Assembly: GCA_949358305.1 (NCBI GenBank)
Contig: OX442314.1
Location: forward strand, 44,090,581 to 44,154,580
Source of the DNA: Strigamia acuminata
Lineage: Eukaryota > Arthropoda > Chilopoda > Geophilomorpha > Linotaeniidae
DNA: 64,000 nucleotides
Direction: 5' to 3'
Position numbers and translations under genes: made by a program. This document shows positions 10,541 to 21,400 of the stretch, piece after piece; positions within the stretch are counted from its first letter, which is position 1; each line of letters starts with the position of its first letter. A model generated the notes under the pieces. The model saw only the letters and a list, made by a program, of their open reading frames with translations, was not told the DNA's origin and searched no databases.

Positions 10541-11147
10541 ATCAGCCAAATCGGCCAAATCCACCATCATAAAAACTGCTGACCAGCGATGCAACCCACA
10601 ATCAAATTCTTTATCAACACCGCCCAGTGCCCGTGCCCGTGCCCGTGCCCGTGCTCGGCCAAGCACGCACCGACAAGTTCGCGGCAAGTTCCTCCTCCGA
10701 ACCTAACTTCCCGATCGCAGTGCGAATAAATAAACCAGACAAATGAAAAACGTCAACACGACTCAACACCGACTCATTCGCCTCTCGATGCGCGATGTTT
10801 TTGTCGCACCGCACAGAATAATCGAATTATCGCTCCAGACATCGGTGACCGCAAAAACGAAACCATCAAACGTTTCCCGAACTTCGAGCATAACCTGAAT
10901 AAATGAATCCTCCTCTTTTGACAGTATCTGCATGGTTTTCTACGCCATATTCGATCAAAATCAACGCCTAACTCCATCACCTCGATTAGGCCTAAACGGA
11001 AATGTGGAAACACGGCGCATGCGTCGACTAAAACGCCGCCTGCCAAGTACAAATAACACGAATGCGGATGGATGTGTCGGCTAGAGTTGGACAATCAGTT
11101 TGACCACTGGTTGAAGTATAGGTGAGCATTGACACGAATGCACGTGC

Positions 11148-11184
<37 letters not shown>

Positions 11185-11310
11185 TCTTCCATGATTCCGT
11201 GGAATCGATTCGCGTTGGAATCGAACGAGTGTTTCGGACAGAATCATCGGCCAAATCTGCCGCACTACCGTACGTCCTTTAATTTTAAATTGCGGATTAA
11301 TTAATATGCG
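10541..11310. other. Right subterminal conserved zone, unit 1
   Basis: Sequence shared with unit 2 (23284-24060) and, from GACAGTATCTG rightward, with unit 3 (34234-34620). It contains a GTGCCC run (about 10628-10652) and a CA run (about 11149-11180) whose lengths differ between units. Confidence 0.6.
10763..10933 (-). CDS. Possible small frame in right subterminal zone (hypothetical)
   Basis: A 56-residue frame starting MQILSKEEDS. The unit 2 counterpart is 23516-23686. Of the substitutions I could see between the copies inside this frame, two are synonymous third-position changes and one alters a residue (Asp to Asn). That is weak support for a captured exon. I do not recognise the protein. 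Overlapping frames on the same strand make chance likely. Confidence 0.15.
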   Translation of the reverse strand: MQILSKEEDSFIQVMLEVRETFDGFVFAVTDVWSDNSIILCGATKTSRIERRMSRC

Positions 11311-11319
11311 AAATAAGAC

Positions 11320-11832
11320 GATTTAGGCGACGTCACGGTTTTGTTGGAGCAAATACGGATTTATTTCTGAAATTCATACATACATACATACATAAATAAA
11401 TAAATAAAGCATTCATTTTTGTACATAAATAATGCATTTTTTGCACATGAAAATGCATTTTTGCACGTAAACGCAACATTTTAGCACACTTTCTCAGCAC
11501 AAGTTGCAAATAAAAGCCTAATTTTCTCTAAATTCATATATCATTCATTCATTCATTTCTTTTTTAGAATTTAGTTAATTCTTTGTTGCATCGTTGCAAT
11601 TGCAAAGATGCAGAGATCTGATGCGCCTTGACGGTTGGCCGGGGCTGAGCCCTGGCAAATTTGCCCGGGTGATGAAAAGAAATTGTTGCTCGGTTAGTTC
11701 CCATGGAAATTAATCAAATGAGTAGAAATTCTTTCTTTCTTTCTTTCTCAATGATTAGTTGAATTTCATGTAATTTCATGTCATGTTCATATCCATTTTC
11801 CAGCTAATTTTCTAGAATCGTAATCAGAAAAT
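11320..11832 (+). repeat. Internal duplication of the left subterminal zone
   Basis: This repeats 498-1012 in the same orientation, placed near the right end of the segment and flanked by direct copies of TTTTAAATTGCGGATTAAT (about 11282 and 11832). It is seen only in unit 1. It looks like a template-switch or unequal-exchange product. Confidence 0.8.
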
Positions 11833-11875
11833 TTTAAATTGCGGATTAATTAATATGCGAAATAAGACGATTTAG

Positions 11876-11940
11876 GGGGTCACTACAAAACACAGGGTAC
11901 ACCCTAAATGGGGTACCCCATGGGGTATATCCCAAAGTCC
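11876..11940 (-). repeat. 65-bp palindrome-rich inverted repeat, right end, unit 1
   Basis: Inverse of 433-497 with a few differences, including TATATCCC where the left copy implies TATACCCC. It ends CCCAAAGTCC. Confidence 0.85.
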
Positions 11941-13450
11941 TGGAATGTGTAATAAATAAATAAAAATTACTAAAATAATTGAAATAAAAATTACGAAAAA
12001 AAAATTTAAATTACATACAAAAATATGACATTACATGTTAAAAACCACAAAAATCAATTTTTTTTACTGACAAATCACAGAAATTTATTTTATGACTCAC
12101 AAATCACAAAAATCAATTTTTTGACTAAAAATCTATGATTTTATTCAACAATAAATTTTTAAAAAACATTACAATTTGATATAAAAAATCGATAAAAATC
12201 GATAAAAATCGGTAAAAATCGATAAAAATGGAGAAAAAAACGATAAAAATCGATAAAAATCGGTAAAAATTGATAAAAATCGATAAAAATCAATAAAAAT
12301 CAATAAAAATCGGTAAAAATCGATAAAAATCGGTAAAAATCGATAAAAATCGGTAAAAATCGATAAAAATTGGTAAAAATCGTTAAAAATCGGTAAAAAT
12401 CCGTAAAAATCGATAAAAATCTTTAAAAATTGTTAAAACCGATTTTTATCGTTTTTTCCCCATTTTTATCGATTTTTACCAATTTTTATAGTTTTTTCTC
12501 TATTTTTATCGATTTTTACCGATTTTTATCGTTTTTTCTCCATTTTTATCGATTTTTTATATTGAATTGTAATGTTTTTTAAAGATTTATTGTTGAATAA
12601 AATCATCGATTTTTGAGTCAAAAAATTTATTTTTGTGATTTTTGTGATGTTTCACATGTGCAGGCCTTTCTCACACGGACCATGCACATGAAATGCATCA
12701 TTTGTAATGTCGTGTAAATCGTAAAAATAGAAGTTAAGCAAATATAACCACAGCGATGGAATAAATAAATAATAAATTAATTAAATGAAGAAAAAGCACA
12801 TGGGTACATCGTTTACTTAACAGTAAAGTAAACATTTTGCTGCAAATTGATCGCAATTTTCCCTAGAATGTAAACATCTATTCGCTAATAGTGTTGCCTT
12901 AGTGATCTCGGTCCGCTAATTATACAACAAACATTGACCAAAGAACTAAGAATTTTCAGGCAGACCTCCAATAGAGTGCTGTGGGTGCACAATGAGAGGA
13001 AATATCAATACAGAATGTGTAAATAAAAATTATTTCAGAAAAAAAACAAATTATTTCAGAAGGAAACAAATTAGTTTGGTCTAAATACAAAGTTTTTAGG
13101 TGTCAATAAATTTTATTGGTGAGAAATTCATGCTTTTTCGTGTAAAAACAAATTTTCTTGTCCTACAATTACACGCATTGGATTAAACAGTCCAAAAATC
13201 GTATTTGGCGCCATACTATTGCCCAAGATGCATGGAGCGATGTGATTGGCCATGGGGACAATTATTATTGATCACTTATGTCTGGGTTTCAAGCTATATG
13301 AAGGGTAGTTGAAAAATGTGAGACAGACAGTAACACAAATGAAATTTTCGTTGTTTTGAATGAAAACATTTGAAATTTTTATTTTTTTTTAGATAACAAA
13401 AAAATTGTTACGTAATAATTATTACATTTATGACTATTTGTTTATTTTTA
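11941..13450. other. Link region between unit 1 and unit 2 segments
   Basis: AT-rich DNA with the 10-bp minisatellite (12180-12437), its inverted arm (12437-12560) and a conserved unique tail that includes GTTTCACATGTGCAGG (about 12648). There is no gene that I can support. Confidence 0.7.
12180..12560. repeat. 10-bp minisatellite with inverted arm, link 1
   Basis: Tandem AAAAATCGRT units, about 260 bp, run into the inverse (ACCGATTTTTATCG-type, about 12437-12560), so the end of the array can fold back on itself. The corresponding arrays are about 750 bp in link 2 and 570 bp in link 3. Confidence 0.9.
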
Positions 13451-13515
13451 GGACTTTGGGGTATACCCCATGGGGTACCCCATTTGGGGTGTACCCTGTG
13501 TTTTGTAGTGACCCC
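13451..13515 (+). repeat. 65-bp inverted repeat, left end, unit 2
   Basis: Identical by eye to 433-497. Confidence 0.85.
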
Positions 13516-15420
13516 GATTTAGGCGACGTCACGGTTTTGTTGGAGCAAATACGGATTTCTGAAATTCATACATACATACATACATAAATAAATAAATAAA
13601 GCATTCATTTTTGTACATAAATAATGCATTTTTTGCACATGAAAATGCATTTTTGCACGTAAACGCAACATTTTAGCACACTTTCTCAGCACAAGTTGCA
13701 AATAAAAGCCTAATTTTCTCTAAATTCATATATCATTCATTCATCCATTTCTTTTTTAGAATTTAGTTAATTCTCTGTTGCATCGTTGCAATTGCAAAGA
13801 TGCAGAGAGCTGATGCGCCTTGACTTGACGGTTGGCCGGGGCTGAGCCCTGGCAAATTTGCCCGGGTGATGAAAAGATATTGTTGCTCGGTTAGTTCCAA
13901 TGGAAATTAATCAAATGAGTAGAAATTCTTTCTTTCTTTCTTTCTTTCTCAATGATTAGTTGAATTTCATGTAATTTCATGTCATGTTCATATCCATTTT
14001 CCAGCTAATTTTCTAGAATCGTAATCAGAAAATACAAAATATTTATTTATTTCATCACATTTCATCACATTTCATCATATTCCTTCATTCACAAAATAAG
14101 CTTTCCCAACACAGATTTATTTATTCTTATTTTCAAAAGATCAATTCAATTGAAATAATCGGAATCTTTATTGCAAATTATTTATTACAAATTCTTTAAT
14201 TCTTACTGTTGTGTCATTTTAAACCTAATTTCACACCGTTCGATTCGTGTTCCATTCGTTATTCCATTCCAACTGTAAAGAAAATACAAAATGTGTATTT
14301 TATCACTATATTTCAATCTCTTCTTTTTTATTCTCTTTATTTCTCACCTGCTTATTGCTTAGAATCCGTTAATTTAATTCCACGCTGTTCAATTCGTTCG
14401 ATCGCATCCATTTTTTCCCACCTTTTCTGCATTTCCTATACGAACACATCACATTTCATCACATTGTTACATCTCCATTATCGTTCAATTCGAATACAAT
14501 CTCTCACCTGAATATAAATTCCTAAATAATCCAATCCAATCCAATCCAATCCAATCCAAAATGGCTGCAGCTCAGCTCCTCCTTTTTTAAAACCTATCTC
14601 CGCAGAACTAGGCTTAACAACCCCATGTTATCCTATGGCAATTTGGTAAAAAGGATCGTTCGTGACGTCACACGCGCGTGCTCCCGACCCGAGATCACAG
14701 ATCACACGACCCGAACAACAAACTATACCCGTATGTTGCCAAAATGGCTCATCAAACAACGAGGCTACAAATGCGAATTCATCTTCATTTCACTGCGTCG
14801 CAAAACCAAAAGTTTGCTCAATTTTGTGTGTTTTCGCTTTCGAAAATTTCCATCTCTTCTTCTTCTTCGCCACCGATGTATCCACCGATCGGCATGGGGA
14901 TGTTTATGCCGCCGCCGAATTTCATGCCGATGAGTTACCCCTCCGATAACAAATTTGTAGTTTTTGGTCATTTTAATGATTGTAATTTGTTGCGTTTGGT
15001 GTAGAACGAATAAACAGATATTTTTGGTGTAAAACAAAATTGGTTTATTTTTATATTTTTAAGATACAGAAATGCAGTTTAGTGCCAAGAAAGTGTCAGA
15101 TAAAGGTTACACACGTGTTAATTTTAAATTTCGGAAAATGTAGAAAAAAAATATGAATTAAATTAATCCAGAATTAATTACTTGTATTGATTGAAAGCAA
15201 TTTTGTTATTTTTGTTTTATTTTCAACTGATATATAACTTATTCCTGATGAAAATGACATGACTTAGCAGTTGCAGGGTTGCATTTTATCGTCAATTAAT
15301 TTAATATTACTTTGAATAATTGTATTTTTGGTTTATTTCAGTATTTTAAAATTGGAAAAATGATTAAATTTTGTGTTTTAACCTTCAAACTTGGTTTACA
15401 TTTTATAAATGGGAAATTAA
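13516..15420. other. Left subterminal conserved zone, unit 2
   Basis: Follows 498-2440 of unit 1 closely, with small indels. It has no TTTA run, and the stretch after 15003 is diverged. Confidence 0.6.
14744..15004 (+). CDS. Small conserved frame, unit 2 (hypothetical)
   Basis: Counterpart of 1728-2141 starting at the same ATG, but truncated to 86 residues by a stop after LLRLV. See the unit 1 entry for the Pro/Met-rich stretch. Confidence 0.15.
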   Translation: MAHQTTRLQMRIHLHFTASQNQKFAQFCVFSLSKISISSSSSPPMYPPIGMGMFMPPPNFMPMSYPSDNKFVVFGHFNDCNLLRLV

Positions 15421-15424
15421 TGTT

Positions 15425-16767
15425 TTAGTCGTCAATATTTGGTGAATTTTGTGTTTTTTCGCTTTCAAAAATTTTTTTCTTTTTGCCAATAAATTTCTTT
15501 ACCACGAACCGCATTAAATCCCAATTTATGTCGCATTCAACCGAACTATGCTCAGAAACAGAACTAGACAAAACCTTCTTTCGCTTTTCGACGCTTAAAT
15601 CCCCCAACAACAGTCCGATATTGACGAAATCTTGATGACTGCACCACAACACTTCAAACAACTCCGCAAACGTACACTCCACGACACGTCCACAAACACG
15701 ACTTTTAGCAGCGGACGATGCATCCGTCAACAAATCCGTCAAGCAATCCTTAACCTTGCAAACGTGCACGCAATCCTCCAAACTAGTCATTTTAATCAAC
15801 AAAACGAGTAAATAAAAAAACCCGTCGTCCGAAATCAACTGCAGAACACGATTCGACGTGAAAAACTCGACGAACAAAAAATCGAACAGCAGAACCGCGT
15901 AAATTAAAGCCGCAAAATCCGAGCCCAAAATGGCATTGGCTTGATCTTCGTTCAACTGCGAAAGCAGAAAACAAACGATAACGACGGCAAAACTATCGCA
16001 ATTTCCCGCGGGAAATGCAACGTCTTCGTCTTCGCTCGGATCCAAGATGAAATCGTTAATCGTGCATTTAATAAAATCGTGAAATTTCTCGTTAGGCCGC
16101 GCGAATTTCACGACCAATTCGTTTCTTTCGTCGTTTCCCAACAGCGACCAAAAGAATTCGACTCCGCTTTGGTTCCTCCATCTCATGCACCGAAATAACA
16201 TGTCGTACTTCACCTCCGTGCTCATTTCGACACGGATTTCGTGGTTTTTCCAGAAACTAACCATCGGTTTGAGACGTTCGTTATTCTCCTCGAAATATTC
16301 GTCCAAAACGGAATCGGCCAAAAAACACTCGACTTAATTCGTCTTGCAAGCAAAACTGACACGCGATTTCGAAACGCCACGCGAGTCGCAAATCCTCCAG
16401 TCGAGAAAGATTTCTCGCCGATTCGGTCATGTTCAGTCTCCCGTTCACGGTCCATTGTGAGCAACTTGAAGTTAGTTTGAAGAGTTCCAGCTGGTAATTG
16501 GCGTCGAAATTAAATATCCAATCCCGAAACTGCCTTCCGACGTATATGACGTATTGGATTAGACGTGGTTGTAGGTAGAAGGGAAGGATAAAATCTACCG
16601 CTCGCCTAATTACTTTTACTTCGTTTTGGATCCACAATTCCGGAAAGGAGCGGTATTTCGTACATTGGCAAGTGGTCGAAACGAAGAAATCTTTCCACAA
16701 ACGATTGAACTGACGTTTCGGCCAGCACGGCGTCCTGGAAATTCGGCACGTCCAAGGTGAATGTCAT
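15425..16767 (-). pseudogene. Captured uncharacterised gene with two frame breaks, unit 2
   Basis: The gene reads on the minus strand from an ATG at 16767. After about 23 codons the sense moves to another frame (break near 16700), continues about 125 codons, and moves again near 16315 at a run of six A/T bases, then runs 298 codons to the stop at 15425. The whole would be about 445 residues. Visible patches include LQPRLIQYVIYVGRQF, WRFEIACQFCLQDELSR, YDMLFRCMRW and VEFFWSLL. From memory this layout resembles large lineage-specific families of uncharacterised arachnid proteins, but I cannot confirm that. It is intronless. Single-base breaks could be decay or assembly errors in homopolymers. 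Unit 1 keeps only its two ends. Confidence 0.5.
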
Positions 16768-16897
16768 GATGAAAAAGAAAAAATAATAAGTCGATTGTTT
16801 CTACTCTAGGCACGACAGAGAATGAGAATGTGTAAAGATTGTTTATTGGTTTAATAACTGAATGTGTTAGGGAAAACGTTATACAATCGCGTGACGT

Positions 16898-17918
16898 CGA
16901 ATTTTAGCGAAAAATCACCGATTTTTAGCTAAAAAACACCGATTTTTAGCCAAAAAACACAGATTTTTAGCGAAAATCACCAATTTGTAACGAAAATCAC
17001 TAATTTTTAGCAAAATTCACCGATTTTAATCGATAAAAAACCGATTTCTAGCGAAAATCACCAAAAAATCACCAATTTTAAGCGATAAAACACCGATTTT
17101 TAGCAAAAATCACCAATTTTTAGCGAAAAAACAACGATTTTAAGCGAAAAAACACAGATTTTTAGCGAAAAATTGGTGATTTTCGCTAAAAATCGGTGTA
17201 TAGAGTATAGAACACACCGCGTACGGTACATGAGCTCGAAAATCACCAATTTGTAGCGAAAATCACTAATTTTTAGCAAAAATCACCGATTTTAATCGAT
17301 TAAACACTGATTTTTAGCGAAAATCACCAAAAAATCACCAATTTTAAGCGATAAAACACCGATTTTTAGCAAAAATCACCGATTTTTAGCGAAAAAACAA
17401 CGATTTTTAGCCAAAAAACACCGATTTTTAGCGAAAATCACCAATTTGTAACGAAAATCACTAATTTTTAGCAAAATTCACCGATTTTAATCGATAAAAA
17501 ACCGATTTTTAGCGAAAATCACCAAAAAATCACCAATTTTAAGCGATAAAACACCGATTTTTAGCAAAAATCACCGATTTTTAGCAAAAATCACCGATTT
17601 TTAGCAAAAATCACCGATTTTTAGCAAAAATCACCGATTTTTAGCAAAAATCACCGATTTTTAGCAAAAATCACCGATTTTTAGCAAAAATCACCGATTT
17701 TAATCGATTAAACACTGATTTTTAGCGAAAATCACCAAAAAATCACCAATTTTAAGCGATAAAACACCGATTTTAAGCGATAAAACACCGATTTTTAGCA
17801 AAAATCACCAATTTTTAGCAAAAATCACCGATTTTAAGCGAAAAATTGGTGATTTTCGCTAAAAATCGGTGTACAGAGTATAGAACACACCGCTCGATCG
17901 CCTATCAAAGTACGGTAC
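16898..17918. repeat. 20-21-bp minisatellite, unit 2, part 1
   Basis: Same monomers as in unit 1, with inverted blocks near 17172 and 17842. It ends at the copia insertion point inside the spacer sequence TACGGTAC. Confidence 0.9.
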
Positions 17919-18119
17919 TGTGAGAGTGTGTTTGACAAATGATGTAAATCTGTTTACATATTATTATTTGATCGTGACAACCGTCGTTTTGGTTATGTTT
18001 GGTTGTCATGACTATCGTTGTTTGTTGTGTGATTGTAATGGTGCCGATGAGAGGTGAAGGAGAATAAAAGTGCCAAAAGTTGTGTTTAAATTACCAAACC
18101 GGTATGTTTATTTGCCTCA
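17919..18119 (+). repeat. Copia copy B, 5' LTR
   Basis: 201 bp, TG...CA ends, identical by eye to the 3' LTR and to both LTRs of copy A. AATAAA is at about 18063. Confidence 0.92.
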
Positions 18120-18121
18120 AG

Positions 18122-18133
18122 TGGTAGCAGAGG
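18122..18133 (+). other. Copia copy B primer binding site (initiator tRNA-Met)
   Basis: TGGTAGCAGAGG starts 2 bases after the LTR. It matches the complement of the full 3' terminus of animal initiator tRNA-Met. Confidence 0.87.
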
Positions 18134-18456
18134 ATTGGTTTATATGTTTGGTGATTTATGATTCCTGGCTTGGTAAAAAGCAAGACTGCAAAGAGCAGAA
18201 AAGAGGTGAAAAATTGCAAAATAAGGCCTATAAAGAGAAAAAGAAAGATCGTAAAGATTAAACAATAAAGTCATAAGCGGCAATGCAACAATGAGCGACT
18301 CTATGTTAAAAAGTAACAAGCAGTCGACAAATGAACAATAAATTGGGCGACAAAGCGCCAGAGTGGTGAAGTTTGACAACGATCAAGCAAGAAAGTGAAA
18401 TTGAAAGAAAAAGGGCACAAAAAGAGGCAAATTTGCAAGAATAAAACGAGACGACG

Positions 18457-21400
18457 ATGGCAGATGCGATACAAAGCGGAAGTATCAATCGAATTGAATT
18501 GTTGAGCGACTCAAACTATTTTTTATGGAGCATGCAAGTGGAGGCGGTGCTCCAAGCCAAAGATTTGTGGTTGGACGTCATTGAGGGCGAGGAACCAGAT
18601 CCGGATGAGGAAGAGGACGAGTGGAATATATGGCGACGGAAGAATAGTCAAGCGCTAGGGATTATTATAGTCACCTTATCGGCAGAGCAAGCTGGGATGC
18701 ACAAAGGAATTAGAAGCAGCAAGGAGCTGTGGGATCGCCTAGCAGAGCGACATGAAGGGAAGCAGGCGGACAGACAGATTGATATTGGCCACGAACTGAC
18801 AAGTGTAAAGATGGCTAAAAACGAAGATGCGGAGCATTATCTAAATAGAGTGGACACAATTGCACAGAGATCGGCGGCGGCAGGCAAAAATATCACACAG
18901 AAGGAAAGAGTATACTATGCAATTAAGGGGTTGAGCAAGAAATACAACCACATTGCAAAGTCGTATTATGCAAAGAGGGACATAAAGATGGACGATTTGC
19001 GCCGAGCCATCCGATTGCAGGCAAGTTGGGAAGACGAAGAGGAAGGGAGCGAGAATAAGGCGTACAGAGCGTTCAAGCAACGAGGTGTAAGGAAAGGCAG
19101 ACCCAATGGGGGCGAATGCTACACTTGTGGTAAACAGGGGCATTTTGCACGGGATTGCAAAAGTAGTACGACGGTTAGGACCAACGACGGGGCATGTTAT
19201 AAATGCGGCAAGCAAGGGCATCGAGCGCGGGATTGTTGGAGTAAGGGTCGTGGACGTGGACGAGGACAAGCTCAATTAGGACGCGGACAAGGCGACGCAC
19301 GAGGAGGAACGGTTACGCGTTACGCAAATAAGTTTGAACCAAAAGCGACAAAGACGTACGCGCTCAACGCCGCCATGTCGGCTGCAGATTTGGGCAAAAT
19401 GGAATGGTTGCTAGACTCAGGCGCGACCACGCACCTCACATCACGCAGGGAATTTCTGCACGATTTTCAAGCTGAAAGGGGATACGTCTATTTGGCCGAA
19501 GAGTCTGCAAAAATGGAATCCAGAGGGAACGGAACGGTCGAGTTAATAAGTCACGTGGACGGACAAGACGTAAATTTGAACATGCGAAACGTAACATACG
19601 TACCAACTTTGAGAGGAAATTTAATTTCCATATGTCAGCTAACGGGAGAAGGAAACAAAGTGGTTTTTGACAATAAAGGAGCGGAAATTATAGCCGCAGA
19701 TGGTGTACTGATCGGAAGAGCGACGCTAAGAGAAAAAATGTACATTCTGCAGGCGAAGAGCATCGTAATGCAAGACTTCGTGAATAGGGTGAGAGACATT
19801 GCGCGACCTAAACCAGGCAGGGCGACACCAGGCCAGAGAGAGATTGACAACAAGATGTTGTGGCATGCACGCATGGGTCATATGTCGCAGCAAAAAATGG
19901 ACCAAGTCAAGAAAAGCGAATTGCTCAAAGGCGCGAATTACAGCATGTGTCAGTTACCACCCTGCAAGTATTGTATTGCAGGAAAGCAGCCGAGAAAACC
20001 TTTTAAACGGACACAAGGAACCGCTACAACTCGACCATTGGAGTTATGGCATGCGGATTTATGCGGTCCGATGGAAAAGTCCATAGGCGGAAGCCGGTAC
20101 GCACTCGTAATTATAGATGACTATTCAAAATACGTCTATTGCAGTTACCTACAAGACAAAAGCCAGGCAGTGGAGGAAATAGAGTTCCACAGACAACGGG
20201 AAGAGAGAACAAGCGGATTGAAATTAGACAGATTGCGAACGGACAATGGAGGAGAGTTCTGTGGGGCGGATGCTGAATATAATTGGCGAAAGATCGGAGC
20301 AAAACACGAGCGTACGGTTCCATACTCACCTCAGAGCAACGGAGTCGTCGAGAAATATAATAGAACGTTATCTGAGAAGACAAGAACTTTGCTCAAAGAT
20401 GCTCATTTGCCGGACGAGTTTTGGGCTGAAGCATGGGCAACGGCGGTGTATACTGTAAACCGCTCACCAACGACGGCAAGTCCAGAGACGACTCCATACG
20501 AGATAAGAACTGGCAGAAAACCGGTTGGAATTCATTTTCGTGTTTTTGGATGCACGGGCCATTATCACATCCCGAAACAAAGGAGATTGGGCAAATTTGA
20601 TCAAGTGACGAGGGTAGGAATAATGGTGGGATATTCGGCCAACCGGAAAGCCTATCGTTTATATGACGAAGCACGGGGGCATATAATTGAATCGAGGGAC
20701 GTTTATTTCGAGGAAATGGCGCGCGACAGCAAGGCGCAGGAGGAGCAAATTGCGGAAATGATGGCCCAGGAAGACACATTGGGGGACACAGAAGGGGAGA
20801 ACCGACGGCAGGACCTCCAAGAGGAGGAACAAGACGGAGCAATTGGCAACGATGAGAGTGACGAGGACGTTGTAGATCAAAGTGACGATGACGTTGCGAA
20901 CGAAAGTGACGAGGATGTAGAACAAGAGCCCGATGAGCGACCAGTCGTGCAAGCGCGGGAAAGGAGACCGATAGGAACATTTGCGGAAAGGCAGCTGAGA
21001 CTTCATGGTCAGTTGCAGGCGAGGGAGAGGATTCTCCAAGAGCGTGGCGTACGACGATCCGAAAGGATCGCTCACAAGGGCGCGGGTGGGGATGTAGCCA
21101 GAGTTATCAAGTCTTTATTCACTCCCGCGACATACACGGAAGCGGTGGAGTGTGAAGAACGCGACCATTGGGTGAAGGCAATGGAGAATGAGATGAGTTC
21201 CATGGGTATTCACAAGGTGTGGAGATTAGAGGCTCGATCGGAATCCAAGAAGCCGATCAAAAGCAAGTGGGTGTTTAGAATAAAATTACACTTGGACGGT
21301 TGCATCAAGAAATACAAAGCAAGATTAGTAGCGGTGGGCTGTGGCCAGAAACCGGGAGAAGATTACGACAGAACTTTCGCGCCAGTAATGAAAATTCAAT

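Larger units (their letters stand above)
433..11940. mobile_element. Inverted-repeat-bounded DNA transposon-like segment, unit 1
   Basis: The segment starts GGACTTTGGGG and ends in the inverse, CCCAAAGTCC, with 65-bp terminal inverted repeats that differ at a few positions. It carries no transposase frame, so it would be non-autonomous. It holds a conserved left subterminal zone (498-2440), an Elongin C-like copy, a deleted copy of the captured gene, a 20-21-bp minisatellite and a nested copia element. No clear target duplication flanks it (TTTTTA on the left, TGGAAT on the right). The superfamily is therefore unassigned and a satellite origin is not excluded. Confidence 0.55.
1..13018. repeat. 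Tandem array unit 1
   Basis: The first bases of the window recur in phase at 13019, 31143 and 50144, and near-identical blocks follow in the same order each time. This unit holds part of the link region (1-432), the inverted-repeat-bounded segment (433-11940) and the next link region up to 13018. Without the 4991-bp copia insertion it is about 8.0 kb. It is the only unit with the Elongin C-like copy. The phase chosen for the unit start is arbitrary because the window starts inside the repeat. Confidence 0.85.

Noticed and set aside
433-11940. Maverick/Polinton or Helitron identity of the bounded segment
   Set aside because: No polymerase B, integrase, capsid or Rep/helicase frame, no 6-bp duplication and no Helitron TC/CTRR ends. 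A non-autonomous derivative cannot be excluded.
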